NCBI RefSeq assembly: GCF_950295315.1
Contig: NC_080164.1
Coordinates: 6,805,582 to 6,869,581, forward strand
Reading direction: 5' to 3'
Origin: Erinaceus europaeus
Taxonomy: Eukaryota; Chordata; Mammalia; Eulipotyphla; Erinaceidae
DNA length: 64,000 nt
Part shown: positions 1 to 10,429 of the stretch, piece after piece
Layout of the letters: each line of letters opens with the position of its first letter
How positions within the stretch are numbered: position 1 is the stretch's first letter
Notes under the pieces: model-generated
The model's database searches: none
Seen by the model: only the letters and a program-made list of their open reading frames with translations
Told to the model about the DNA's origin: nothing
Translations under genes and position numbers: made by a program

Positions 1-274
1 ACCTGAAGCGCAATGACTGGCTTAAGGATGCAGATTCAACCTCCAGCTCCTCACCTGCAGGGGAGTTACTTCACAGGCGGTGAAGCAGGTCTGCAGGTGT
101 CTGTCTTTTCCTCCCCTCTCTGTTTTGCCCTCCTCTCTCCATTTCTCTCTGTCCTATCCAACAACAATGACATCAGTAACAACAACAGTGACATCAGTAA
201 CAACAACAGTAATAACTACAACAATGAAAAGCAAGGCCAACTAAAAGGGAAAATAAATAAATGTAAAAAAAAAG
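1..274 (+). repeat. SINE-A, cut by the window edge
   Basis: Body CACCTGCAGGGGAGT..GGTGAAGCAGGTCTGCAGGTGTC, a pyrimidine tract, then an AACAACAA-type tail. Confidence 0.85.
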
Positions 275-294
275 AATATTGAATCTAAGTCAGG

Positions 295-470
295 GAACAC
301 AAACTCAATGAAGGACTACTCAGCATTTAAAGATACAAAAAAAAAGACAATAATATGTTTGGGGACAAAATGGATGGCACTATCTGTGATTATGCTGAGT
401 GAAATAAGTAACAAAGTGAAAGACAGCTACGAGATGATTTCACTCGTAAGTGGAGAGAGAGAATTGAAAT
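295..470 (+). repeat. L1 3' UTR remnant
   Basis: Contains GGATGGCACTATCTGTGATT, GCTGAGTGAAATAAGTAACA and CACTCGTAAGTGGAGAG, the layout of mammalian L1 3' UTRs. Compare 54850-55205. Confidence 0.55.
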
Positions 471-620
471 AGGGCCGAGCTAGATAGCATAATTGTTATG
501 CAAAGAGACTATATGCCCCAGGCTTCAAAGTCCCAGGTTCAATTCCCTACACCCCTATAAACCAGAGCTGAACAGTGCTCTGGTCAAAACAAAACAAAAA
601 GCAAACAAACAAAAACAGAA
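471..620 (+). repeat. SINE-C
   Basis: GATAGCATAATTGTTATGCAA, GTCCCAGGTTCAATTCC, CAGAGCTGAACAGTGCTCTG, then an A-rich tail. Confidence 0.8.
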
Positions 621-781
621 TTGAAATACATAACCTTGAAAAAAGAAGAAAAATACTTATAGTCAACACATATCTACGACCTTGTGAGAAATATGGTGAT
701 TACCATTACAGGGGGACACAGAACTTTAGTGTGGAGTTATTATGTATGCAATATTTCATTTTCTTCTTTTCTTTCTATTAA

Positions 782-927
782 GAGAGAGATACAGAGATGA
801 AGAAGGAGTGACCAGAGCACTGCTCAGCTCTGGTCGATGGTGTTGCCAGGGATTGAACCTGAGACCTTAGATCCTCAGGCATAAAAATCTTTTTGAAGAA
901 ACATTATGCTATCTCCCCTGCCCTGGT
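782..927 (-). repeat. SINE-C
   Basis: Reverse copy: CAGAGCACTGCTCAGCTCTG then ATTATGCTATCTCCCCTGCC. Confidence 0.8.
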
Positions 928-992
928 GTGGAAGTATACCCCTATTGTCTTATAGTCTTGTAAATAAATAAAAAGAAGAGAAGAGAAAAATA

Positions 993-1196
993 AGAGGGGC
1001 CAGGCAGTGACACACCTGGTGAAACGCACACACTATATAGTGCCCAAGGATCCGGGGTTCAAACCCTTGGTCTCCACCTGCAGGGGGAAAGCTTCACAAG
1101 TGGTGAAGCAGGGCTGCAGGTGTCTCTCTGTCTCTCTTCCTCTCTATCTCTCCTCTTTCAATTTTCCCGTCTCTGTTCGATAAATAAATATCTAAA
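993..1196 (+). repeat. SINE-B
   Basis: GGGGCCAGGCAGTGACACACC head, B-box-like GGGTTCAAACCC and CTGCAGGGGGAAAGCTTCAC, ending GATAAATAAATA. Confidence 0.85.
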
Positions 1197-1286
1197 GAAA
1201 GAAAGAAAGAAAGAAAGGAGGGAGGGAGGGAGGGAGGACGGGATGAAAAAGGGAGAGAGGGAAGAAAGGAAAAATATCGAGAGAGA

Positions 1287-1321
<35 letters not shown>

Positions 1322-1350
1322 CCAGAGACAGAGAGAGAAGGAAAAAGCCA
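1197..1350 (+). repeat. (GAAA)n/(GGGA)n/(GA)n low-complexity tract
   Basis: A purine-rich run grown from the tail of the preceding SINE-B. Confidence 0.9.
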
Positions 1351-1394
1351 AGATCAGTACCAGAGGGTAGCTTGGGGATGAGGTCTAGGCCTGG

Positions 1395-1517
1395 GGGTGT
1401 GGTTTAGCATTAGGGCGTGGTCTAGACCTAGGGGCGTGGTCTAGTCATGGAGGGCGTGGTTTTAGTGTTTGGGCGTGGTTTTATCTAGGGCGTGGCCTAT
1501 CCTGGGGGGGCGTGGTT
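1395..1517 (+). repeat. GGGCGTGGT minisatellite, about 7 units
   Basis: GGGCGTGG recurs at 1413, 1432, 1452, 1471, 1488 and 1508, with a diverged GGGTGTGGTT at 1395. The period is about 19 bp, with CTAG-type spacers between cores. Confidence 0.9.
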
Positions 1518-2145
1518 AGGCCCTGCCATCAGGCCTACAGGCACATGAAACACCTACTAGAAGAAGCCAGAAAGACAAAAGCGATGAAGACAGAAGTGCC
1601 TGCCTCCCTAGGAGCTCCCAGACAAGAGACTGCGGCAGGTGCTGGGAAGAGGGAGCAGGTCCACTGTGGAGAGACCAGAAAAGCACCCAGTAAAACTCCA
1701 GCCAGGCTGAAGTCCTGGCTACCGGGTGGCAAGTTCTGGCTGGTCTGCATCTGCATTTCTTCCTCTTTGGGAAGCACAGGCAGAATGCCCTGCTTTCAGT
1801 GCTCTCTGCTCAACATTTCTGTTCACTCCAGGAGAGCCGCCGGGACACCAGATGCCACCAGGGAGCCAGGGTCGATGGGTGGGGGTGGGTGGGGTGACGA
1901 CTTGTGCAGATTCTGCCTGGTGTGGCCCTTGCAAGTGTCGCTGCAGAGGGTCACTGTCAGCTGGGCAGGACCCTTTCTCAGTGGCCGCTGTGTGAAATCC
2001 AGGGGCTCGCAGGGTGAGGGCCGGAGGGCCGGACCTGTGTAGGGCTGCTGGAGAAAGACCCCCTTCTCATCACTGACTCACTCAGGAGTGAAGCCTTTGT
2101 CTTGCTCAGCTCCTTCCAACCCACTGGCTCACTGCAGCCCCTTTA

Positions 2146-2150
<5 letters not shown>
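1518..2150. other. Non-repetitive VSNL1 intron sequence, nothing identified
   Basis: GC-rich, with a 176-codon open frame at 1512-2042 that matches no family I recognise and begins in the minisatellite. There is no VSNL1 EF-hand exon here. Confidence 0.5.

Positions 2151-2206
<56 letters not shown>
2151..2206 (+). repeat. (CA)n microsatellite
   Basis: About 28 perfect CA units directly in front of a SINE-B. Confidence 0.97.
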
Positions 2207-2208
<2 letters not shown>

Positions 2209-2412
2209 GGCCGGCTGGTGGCCATACCTGGTTGAGCACACATCATAATGGTCAAGGACCCAGGGTTCAAGCCCCCAGTCCCCACCTGCAAGGGGGAAAG
2301 CTTTGCGAGTGGTGAAGCAGGGCTGCAGGTGTCTCTGTCTCTCCCCCTCTCTTATCACCCGCCTTTCCACTTGATTTCTGGCTGTCTCTGTACAGTAAAT
2401 AAATAAAGATAC
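2207..2412 (+). repeat. SINE-B
   Basis: GGGGCCGGCTGGTGGCCATA head, AAAGCTTTGCGAGTGGTGAA, ending AGTAAATAAATAAAG. Confidence 0.88.
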
Positions 2413-2464
2413 TTTTAAAAAAAATTACACACACACCTCTATATTAATATTTTTTAAATGATTC

Positions 2465-2600
2465 ATTGGGGCAGGGCAATGGTTCCAGGTGCAAGCGCCC
2501 CCCAATTCCCCCCCCCACACATATACAGTGAAGCAGTTCTGCAGGTCTCTCCCTTCTTCCTGATTTCTCTGTCTCTATCCAAAATAAATAACATAGTAAA
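2465..2600 (+). repeat. Degenerate SINE, B-like
   Basis: A GTGAAGCAGTTCTGCAGGTC core and a TCTATCCAAAATAAATAA tail. The head is eroded. Confidence 0.55.
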
Positions 2601-2659
2601 CAAAGAGATAAAGTATTCGTTAATCAGTACCTTTAATAAATGACATGACTTATTTTGCT

Positions 2660-2945
2660 TATTTATTTATTTTTTATTTATCTCCAGGGCTTTTTTGCTG
2701 GATGTCTGCACCAGGAATCCACTGTTCCTGGTGGCCTTCCCCCCCCCCATTTTATTGGATAGGACAGAGAGAAATGGATAGAGGAGGGGAAGACAGAGAG
2801 GGAGAGAGAAAGGTAGAGACACCTGCAGACCTGCTTTGCTGCTCATGAAGCTTCCCCCCTGCAACTGGGAAGTTTGGGGGTTTGAACCTGAATCCTTGTG
2901 CGGTCCTTGTGCTTAGTTCCATGTGTGTTTAACTGGGTGCACCCT
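2660..2945 (-). repeat. SINE-A, long form
   Basis: Reverse copy with ATTGGATAGGACAGAGAGAA and CACCTGCAGACCTGC, plus the long-form block read as GGAATCCACTGTTCCTGG. Confidence 0.8.
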
Positions 2946-3107
2946 AAAAAGTGATTTATTTTTATGAGCGATGAGAGAGAGGGAGAGCGAGTGAGCACAG
3001 AGCACTGCCCAACTCTGGCAGAAGGCAGATGGGACATGAGCCTGAGGCCTCTGGAATCTCAGCCACGCAACTCCTGTGCTCTACTGCAGTGCTGTCTCCC
3101 GCAGCCC
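2946..3107 (-). repeat. Old SINE, C-like
   Basis: CAGAGCACTGCCCAACTCTG and AGCCTGAGGCCTCTGGAATC resemble a diverged reverse SINE-C. Confidence 0.45.
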
Positions 3108-3554
3108 TGATTTCACCTTTCAGAGGAAGAGTGACTGCTTGTGGTAGGTCACCTCCATTAGTTTATTTATCTGTTTGATTTATTTTACGGAGAAGTTGAG
3201 GGTGACTCCAAGATTTAGTCAGAACAACTGGAAGGATACAATTGCATATGTATTCTTTCATTTTCTTAACTGGGAAGAGGGACCAGTCACCAGACATCGT
3301 ATTTGCTTTTTTCCTCATGCTACTCAGGCTACTAGGCTAATCTAACCCCCACCGACAAACTGTCTACCAAATGAAATCTCTACTGTCTGCTTCTTTTAAA
3401 GTCCAGGTTCTTAGTTTCTTTTCCCACCATCAATCCTCACAACCTAGTTTAAACAGTGAGCAAACAAAAGATATTGTATCATGAGAGACAGTTGATCTTG
3501 CCAGAGGAAGCACTTGTCTGTGGTTTATTCTCTTTAACTGGCATTTAAAAACCA

Positions 3555-4040
3555 CGACTGTGTTATAATTTACAGACCATAAATTCACCCATTTGAACTG
3601 TATGATTCAATGATTTTCAGTAAACAAAATGTGCTACCATCACCAGCTCCAATTTTAAAACATTTTCTTTCTCCCAGCACAGTCCTTGCTCCCACTTGCT
3701 GTCTCTGTCTCTCTCTCTCTGACTCAGGAATTGACACACTTTTGCCTCTGTGGATACTCCTTTCTGTACATGCTACTTGATTCTATTTATAAATTTATTT
3801 ATTTTTACCAGAGGACTGCTCAGCTCCGGTTTATGGTGGCCCAAGGGATTGAACCTGAGACTTGGGAGCCTCAGGCATGATAGTCTTTTTGCATGACCAT
3901 TATGCTATCTCCCCTGCCCTTAAATGAAATCCTGTAATATAATCCATGACCTTTTGTGTCCATTTTCTTCAGCTCTCTTTATCTGTACTGTACTTCATGT
4001 TTATCAGTAACTCATCCCTACTTGTTATTAAAATAGTACT
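3555..4040. repeat. Ancient L1 3' UTR fragment, split by a SINE-C
   Basis: TTCACCCATTTGAACTGTAT and GTGCTACCATCACCAGC on the left, then ATCCATGACCTTTTGTGTCC on the right, match the order seen in old mammalian L1 3' UTRs. SINE-C at 3793-3921 separates them, and related sequence continues near 4690 (ATAATGCTTCTATGAACATT). Confidence 0.55.
3793..3921 (-). repeat. SINE-C
   Basis: CAGAGGACTGCTCAGCTCCG, then GACCATTATGCTATCTCCCC. Confidence 0.8.
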
Positions 4041-4041
4041 C

Positions 4042-4312
4042 ACGGGAGTCAGGCAGTGGGTTTAAGCGCAGGTGGCGCAAAGCACAAGAACTGACGTAAG
4101 GATCCAGGTTCAAGCCGCCTGGCTCCCCACCTGCAGGGGACTCGCTTCACAGGCGGTGAAGCAGGTCTGCAGGTGTCTGTCTTTCTCTCCCTCTCTCTGT
4201 CTTCCCCTCCTCTCTCCATTTCTCTCTGTCCTACCCAACAATAAACAACTACAACAATAAAACAACAAGGGCAACAAAAATAAATAAATAAATAAATAAA
4301 TAAACAAACAAA
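4042..4312 (+). repeat. SINE-A
   Basis: GGGAGTCAGGCAGTGGGTTT head, GGTGAAGCAGGTCTGCAGG, and a tail of GGGCAACAAAAATAAATAAA. Confidence 0.9.
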
Positions 4313-4375
4313 CCCATGGGGAAAAAATCTTTTTAAAAAAAAGTACTCACAACTTATGTACTAGTTACTGAGCGT

Positions 4376-4600
4376 TTATGTTTTTGGGGGAGTAGTTTTC
4401 TTTATTGAGGGGGAAGAATGTTTTACAGTCAACGGTAAAATACTTGTGTACTTTGTGGTTTGTATATGGGTAACATTTCTCAGTCTTCCACGTAGAAGTC
4501 CAACCACACCCCTAGGCCCTCCTCTGCCATCACGTTCCAGGACCTGAGCCCCCCCACCCCCACCCCCACCCCAGAGTCCTTTACTTTGGTGCAACACACC
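4376..4600 (-). repeat. R1 family copy (3'-end-like repeat)
   Basis: Reverse of GCACCAAAGTAAAGGACTCT ... TGGAAGACTGAGAAATGTTA ... ACTGTAAAACATTCTTCC, CAATAAAG. It shares its order with copies at 40415, 42245, 53215 and 61697. Confidence 0.7.
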
Positions 4601-4779
4601 AAATCCAGTTCAAGTTCTGCTTAGTGTTTTCCCTTCTGTTCTTATTCTTTTTTCAGCATTTGTGTGGATACCAGTTTAGGGGGCTGTTATTATAATGCTT
4701 CTATGAACATTCACCTCTGAGCTGTTGTGTAAATGGGCACTTACATTTCCAAGGCACTTTTCAAAGAAAGAAACATTTC

Positions 4780-5090
4780 TCTTTTTGCTTCTAGGGTTAT
4801 CACTGGGGTTCAGTGCTTGCACTAGGAATCCACTGCTCCTGGAGGCCATTTTTCCCTTTTGTTGCCGTTGTTATTGCTGTTGTCATCGCCAGATAGGACA
4901 GAAAGAAACCGAGAGAGGAGAGAAAGACAGAGAGGGGGAGAGAAAGACAGAAGTCTGCAGACCTGCTTCACCGCTTGTGAAGCGACTCCCCTGCAGGTGG
5001 GGAGTCGGGGATTCAGACCTGGATCCTTACTGCCAGTCTTTGCACTTGGTGCCATGAGCGCTTAACCCGCTGCACTACCACCCGCCCCCC
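4780..5090 (-). repeat. SINE-A, long form
   Basis: The long-form block reads GGAATCCACTGCTCCTGGAG, followed by AGATAGGACAGAAAGAAACC. The reverse head ends CGCTGCACTACCACCCG-like at 5070-5086. Confidence 0.9.
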
Positions 5091-5518
5091 ACTTATTTCT
5101 ATCTAGGGAATCTCCATATTGAGAATTAATTATGAAGAGTTAATTAAAGTAGCTAGTTGGTTTCTTGCTATTTTATTATTTAACTTAACAGAAGACCTAA
5201 TTCATAGCTCTCTCTACTCTTGCTAAATCTGACTGGTATACCTTCTTGGTTATCTTAACAGGTGGGAGACTCCATATCTGTTGGGACCACATTTTTATCT
5301 TTTCCTCAATATCCAAGGGCTAGTATCATTTGCAGCTCAAACTCAGAAGGTTCAATACTGAACTCATTATTTGACACACACACCCCCAGCCAGTTCCATA
5401 ATCTATTATTTTTTTTTCTCACAATCTGTTATTCTTAATATCATAATTTTTCTTTTTTCCTACTTCCTCCAGAAGCCTGGGAGTCATCCGACACTTTTTT
5501 TTAAATAAGCAAGTTTTC
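5091..5518. other. VSNL1 intron stretch, nothing identified
   Basis: AT-rich sequence without a recognisable repeat or exon. Confidence 0.4.
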
Positions 5519-5737
5519 TTTCTTTTTTATTATCTTTACATATTTATTGGCTAGAGACAATCAGACATTGAGAGGGAAGACCGTGATAAGAGAGGGAGAG
5601 AGACAGAGAGACGCCTGCAGTCCTGCTTCACCACTCACAAAGCTTTCCCCCCGCAAGTGGGGGCCGGGGGCTTGAACCCAGGTCCTTGAGCTCTGTAACA
5701 CATGTGCTCAGCCGATTGCACCACCAACCAACCCATC
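5519..5737 (-). repeat. SINE-B
   Basis: TATTTATTGGCTAGAGACAA, then AAAGCTTTCCCCCCGCAAGT, directly 5' of the VSNL1 last exon (about 165 bp away). Confidence 0.85.
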
Positions 5738-5901
5738 CCCTTTCCCAACGTGTTATGCACCTCATGGGTCACAAGACTCATACATATTTGATTCTAATCA
5801 CTTTCTTCTTTAAAACTGCTCATGGCAGTTCTTGCACAGAGATCTCAATTCTCTGGTCACAGCTGAGGAGAACTTGACACTCTGATTCTTGTCTCCCCAA
5901 G

Positions 5902-6099
5902 GCCATCTACAAAATGGTGGGCACTGTCATCATGATGAAGATGAATGAAGATGGCCTCACGCCCGAGCAGCGAGTAGACAAGATTTTCAGCAAGATGGAT
6001 AAGAACAAAGACGACCAGATCACACTGGATGAATTCAAAGAAGCAGCCAAGAGTGACCCCTCCATCGTATTACTTTTGCAGTGTGACATTCAGAAGTGA
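5902..6099 (+). CDS. VSNL1: VSNL1 (visinin-like protein 1), last coding exon
   Basis: This exon encodes the C-terminal 65 residues of the neuronal calcium sensor VILIP-1, starting [18 protein letters not shown] and ending LLLQCDIQK before TGA at 6097-6099. The protein family is a cytosolic, N-myristoylated EF-hand sensor that moves to membranes on calcium binding. The exon holds EF-hand 4: the loop [12 protein letters not shown] has canonical ligands D1, N3, D5, T9 and E12. The acceptor is CCCCAAG/GCC at 5900-5901 and the exon opens in phase 0. The DIQK ending separates it from hippocalcin and neurocalcin, which end differently. Full-length VILIP-1 has 191 residues. The upstream exons (EF1-3) are not in this window. 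SMC6 follows tail to tail. Confidence 0.97.
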   Translation, partial: AIYKMVGTVIMMKMNEDGLTPEQRVDKIFSKMDKNKDDQITLDEFKEAAKSDPSIVLLLQCDIQK

Positions 6100-6153
6100 G
6101 CTGAGGTCAATGCTACGGACTGCACAAGTCTCACTGTTGCATTCAGTCTGCAG

Positions 6154-6155
<2 letters not shown>

Positions 6156-6202
<47 letters not shown>
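6156..6202 (+). repeat. (CA)n microsatellite in the VSNL1 3' UTR
   Basis: About 23 perfect CA units, beginning 57 bases after the stop codon. Confidence 0.95.
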
Positions 6203-6203
<1 letters not shown>

Positions 6204-7130
6204 TGCTTGGACTATCTATAAATGGACTTGCTTCTTGTGTTTGAAACACGTGTGTGCATGAGAATGTCATTCGCTAAATGAATTTTAAAAGCATCTGTTA
6301 TGAAACTAAAAACCAACCCGCCACAATGTGATGATATGTATAATATCATTTCATAAACAACGCTCTTCCTTCACAGCCTGGGCAGAAATGTGCTGCAAAA
6401 AGTTCTTTGATTTCTTGTTCATGTTTCGCTTATGCTTGTGTCTCTTTGATTCCATAATGTTAGTAGCACTGAGAACCCTGCCCCACCCCCAAAGTAATGT
6501 AACTTGATTCTGAGCGATGTCACCATTCTCCTGTAAAAGAGTACCTACCGGACAGACAGACATGCAGAGGGCCCGCCGGCTCTTCTGTGCAGTCTACACA
6601 CAAGAGCTTGTGTTCCCAGTGAATCTAAAAGCCTACGTTTGCATGCCTTTTAGGTTTGCCTTAATTCTTACCTCATTAGCATCCTACCAATCTGGAAAGA
6701 GCTGTGTTGGAATTAATGCATTATAACACTGAAAACCCTGCTAAACAAGTCATTAAGTAAATCTATATCTATATATGCATATATACAAAGCTATTATTTA
6801 TTGAAAGTAAAGAAAAAAAGATGGCAATATATTGTTTTCTGCTTGCATTTTCAAAGGCTTCTCTAGAGGTGGTCATAGATTTCCCAAATAAATTTATAAA
6901 ATTTGACCCCCCCCCTTAATCATTATTTCATCATTTGAAATCTGAAACCGATGTTCACAATCAGCAAGAATCAGTCCGCAGCCACGGACTAAATTAAATC
7001 CACCTTGAAACCACAATTTGGGAATTCGAAGGATTACTGACGGTTGAAGAAAGGGGAGAAATAACAATGTTCCCACTCTTTATCCTGGTTCTTGAAAAGA
7101 GGGAGTGATTAATGTGGCATGTCAAGTTTC

Positions 7131-7136
7131 AATAAA
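7131..7136 (+). promoter_or_regulatory. VSNL1: VSNL1 polyadenylation signal AATAAA
   Basis: A canonical hexamer about 1.03 kb after the stop codon, with GT-rich sequence downstream. It is the best-placed AATAAA before repeats resume. Confidence 0.7.
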
Positions 7137-7155
7137 ATATCAAATGTGTTCATCC

Positions 7156-7399
7156 TCAAACCATTCTGTGACAGTAGGTGTCACGCGTGACTGTGGCCCC
7201 TGCCTACACAGCTACCTTCCATAGCCGCGCTGAGGAGGCGCCTCACAGCAGACTGAGGTGTGTCCTCCAAACAAAGACAGTGGGGAAACGGCCCCTGTCT
7301 GTAGGTCAAAAGTGTGCAAGTTGTTATTTTAAATGGTGGACCCAAACTCTGACCCTGTACCCTTAAGGAAAGTTAGTAGGAGGGATTCTACCAGCCAAC
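7156..7399. other. VSNL1-SMC6 intergenic, nothing identified
   Basis: Unique-looking sequence directly after the VSNL1 3' end. Confidence 0.4.
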
Positions 7400-7830
7400 T
7401 CAAGAAGCGGGGAAGTGGCTTAGTGGGTAAAACTCAAGTACTTTACCACACATGAAGTCCTGAGTTTGATCCCGGGCACCAAAGGGGAGCATCATGGGAA
7501 CTCCATAGATGGCGGAGACATGGCTGGTGTCTTTCTCAAAATGCAGAGTAGAAACGGAGCGGGGATGAGGAGGAGACAGCAGAATGGTTCTGCGAAAAAA
7601 CTTTCAAGCCTGAGGCACCAAACGTTCCAGGTGCAATTCCCAGCAACACCCTAAGCCAGAGCTGAGGAGTGCTCTGGTCTCTCTCTCTCCCCACCTTCTC
7701 TCAAAATAAAATAAAATAAAATAGAATACAAAAAGAAAGAAAGAAATTTCAGAATTAAAACTGAGTATACAGCTCAGTGATATCACACATGTGTGAAGTC
7801 CTAGGCTTATTCCCTGGTACCTCAAAGCAA
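7400..7830 (+). repeat. Cluster of degenerate tRNA-like SINEs (D- and C-like)
   Basis: GGCTTAGTGGGTAAAACTCA with GTCCTGAGTTTGATCCCGGG; GCCTGAGGCACCAAACG with GAGGAGTGCTCTGGTC; and CAGCTCAGTGATATCACACA. These are three partial copies in a row. Confidence 0.5.
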
Positions 7831-8115
7831 AACAAAACACTAAAAAACCAAAACTGAAGGAACAAAACAAAACAAACAGCTAGAAGACAGACTTGCACTT
7901 TCTGCATGTGGCTGGGGAAACGCAGGCTCTCTGCTGCTGCGCAGTGGGGTTTTCTGTGGTGGCTGGGAATGTCATCGTCGGTACCAGCTACCCAGGTGCA
8001 TCTCACATATGGCTCCTGTGACTGAGGGACTGTTTTTTTTTTTAATTTGACTTTGTTTGCCACCTGTAGCTGCCATTTACCGTAGCAGTGCAGTGTTGTT
8101 ATTCATTCAAGCACC

Positions 8116-8417
8116 TTTTTTTTTTTTTTTTGCCTCCAGGGTTATCATTGGGGCTCCATGCCTGTACTACGAGCCAACTGCTCCTGGAAGCCAGCTTTCT
8201 TCCTTTGTCGTTGTTGGATAGGACAGAGAGAAATCTGAGAGAGGAGGGGAAGACAGAGAGGGGCAGAGAAAGACAGACACCTGCAGACCTGCTGCACCGC
8301 TTATGAGGCACACCCCACCCCCGCAGGTGGGGAACTGGGGGTTTGAACCTGGATCCTTGTGCCAGTTCTTACGTTTAGCACTATGTGTGAGTAACCTGAT
8401 GCGACATTTCCTGGTCC
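8116..8417 (-). repeat. SINE-A, long form
   Basis: Starts with a T tract, CCTCCAGGGTTATCATTGGG, then TTGTTGGATAGGACAGAGAG. Confidence 0.9.
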
Positions 8418-8479
8418 CCTCAAGCACTTTTTTTTTTTTTTAATCTAGGTCCTTCTTAGTTTACTTTGTTTTGCAGAAC

Positions 8480-8663
8480 AAGCACCTCACACATGAGCAA
8501 TTCTGTTGCTCCTGGACCACTTTCTCAGTCATAGAGAAAGGAAGAGCCATTACAGTACTAGAGCTTTCCCTGGTGTTACAGGGTCTCTCGTGTGGTGCTG
8601 GGACTGGAACACGGGCATGGCAAGGCATGTGTCCTACCTGGTGAACTCTCTCTGGCCCTCCAA
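8480..8663 (-). repeat. SINE-E (old tRNA-like SINE)
   Basis: Reverse strand reads GGCCAGAGAGAGTTCACCAG then GTTCCAGTCCCAGCACC, the shape of a tRNA-related head. Confidence 0.45.
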
Positions 8664-9268
8664 TGCCTCCCCCCCCTACATATTCTTCTTTTGTCTGTGT
8701 TAGGATCAATACCTAAGATTCGAGCTCAGAGCCTAAAGACAGAATGTTTCCATTCATCAGGAACTGGGCAAATAGCTTACTTGACTAGTACTTTGCAAAA
8801 GGCACAACCCAGGGATGGATGGGTGCAGTGCTCACCGCACTGAAAGAAGTATCGGTGATGTAGTCTCTTTCACGCTGTCTCTCTGCTCCTAAAAGAGGAA
8901 AAGAAAAAAAGGGAAGGGTGTGTGTATGAGGGGGGGGGTGAAACAGAAAAGGACATTAATCAGACTCTGAGTAAGTGAAACATCACGATAAGCACTCAGG
9001 ACACCTGCGGTCCCTGTAACATGGATAGAAAGAAACAATTGGCCCCAGAGAGAACAGCTCTTCCTAACAGAATGTCCTGGCTCCCTTAACCTGAGGGCAA
9101 CCTGAGGGCTCAGTGAGTCCAGAGGGCAGGTAGAGAAATGGGGCTTTTCAGTTCTCTTACCACTACCCCCCCCCCCCCAACTAAGGCGAGTAACTGGCCC
9201 AGGGTGGGGTCTTTAAGAGGATACCCAGTTAAGTTAGACTCTGGGAGGTGTGCCCACGAACAGTGGGT

Positions 9269-9420
9269 GGGGCTGGATAGTATAATGGCTATGCAAATAG
9301 ACTTTAATGCCTGAGGCTCCAAGGTCCTAGGTCCAATCCACACATCACCATATACCAGAGCTGAGTAGTTCTCTGGTAAAAATAAATAATAATAAATAAA
9401 ATAAAATAAAATAAAATAAG
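9269..9420 (+). repeat. SINE-C
   Basis: GCTGGATAGTATAATGGCTA, CAGAGCTGAGTAGTTCTCTG, tail (AATAAAATAA)n. Confidence 0.8.
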
Positions 9421-9430
9421 GAAACTGGAC

Positions 9431-10262
9431 TGCCACGGACCACCACAGCGGATGAGCAGCAGGAGGGTCAGGGATCTCGAAGGCAACCTCCCCGGCGGGT
9501 CAGATAGACACCACACTCTATTGGAGGGTGAATCTGGACTCATTTTAATAGTGAAACTGCATTAGCTTTTATACTTTTTTCAGGTTACATTCAGGTTGCC
9601 TAAACAATAACATAAGGAACTAGCAATAACATAACAATAACATAACAATAACATAAGGAACTAGCAATAAGCATCATAGTCTTGTGGCTTTGGCAGGCTA
9701 TATGTTACTCCCCTATAACTGTAAAGAATGGTACAATGCTTAGTATCACCCTGTTCTCAGGGGAGGTCATACCCAGAATTGTTTTAGACTTTTGCTGACG
9801 GCTATCTCTACCATTAATCTTCTATGGGGGGCATCCGGATCTTTGCCTAGTCGTGGACCGCTGTTCATCTAGGTCTGGTACAGTTTAACTATTAATCTTT
9901 CTTTGTTTCAATATGTCAACTTGTACCTGGGAGGCCTCAATCTCTGCATTCTTTCTATGAGGGGCAAGTCATAACATGACTTCTTTTGTCCATCTATGTT
10001 GACCCACCTTCTCCACTTTCATAATGTAACTTTCAAATATGCCCCTGTGTAAGGGAGAGGGGGTGCTTCTGACTCTCCATTCCCACCAGCACTGCCAAAG
10101 CACTATTAATCAATTATGATAGTATAATTATTTGTAGCAATAACGGGGGGGAGAATGTGTTGACCCATTCTCGTCCTCCTGCCCAGCTTCCTTTAAGTCT
10201 GAATGCAGGTCCAGAGGAGATGACCCTGTCAGGATCCCTGGCATTCGTGTTGGGGCACCGCA
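9431..10262 (-). mobile_element. Probable solo LTR (boundaries provisional)
   Basis: On the - strand the 3' part has TATAAAAGC (about 9563-9571) then ATTAAA and a pyrimidine-rich end closing TGGTCCGTGGCA. The element would be TG...CA with flanks CTGGAC (9425-9430) and TTGGAC (10263-10268), a 5/6 match. It includes a direct repeat of AACATAAGGAACTAGCAATA at about 9609-9628 and 9650-9669. No internal viral genes are seen. Confidence 0.45.
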
Positions 10263-10429
10263 TTGGACCAGCAAGTGAAAATATGTGCTTGCTTCAGTCC
10301 TCACTGCTGTGTCAGACAGGCGCAGTGGGCCAGGAAAGCAGTCCCCGGGCACCTGGTCAAAATAAGCTCCCTGATTATTATTATTAATTCCTACATCTGG
10401 GTATGTCACCCGAGAAGCAGAGGGTCATC

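Larger units (their letters stand above)
6100..7155 (+). other. VSNL1: VSNL1 3' UTR
   Basis: From the stop codon to a likely cleavage site about 20 bases after AATAAA at 7131-7136, followed by the GT-rich CAAATGTGTTC. The stretch has no SINE, in contrast to its flanks, which fits a constrained UTR. It holds a (CA)n run at 6156-6202. The exact 3' end is inferred. Confidence 0.75.

Noticed and set aside
1094..1407. Arg/Glu- and Ser/Leu-rich open frames
   Set aside because: These are translations of (GA)n low-complexity DNA.
1512..2042. 176-codon open reading frame
   Set aside because: It begins in the minisatellite, resembles no family, shows no signal or splice context, and lies in a VSNL1 intron. 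Two other frames are open over the same GC-rich stretch.
1..5901. Search for the VSNL1 exon carrying EF-hand 3
   Set aside because: No segment encodes a DLDGDGKIT-type loop. It must be upstream of the window.
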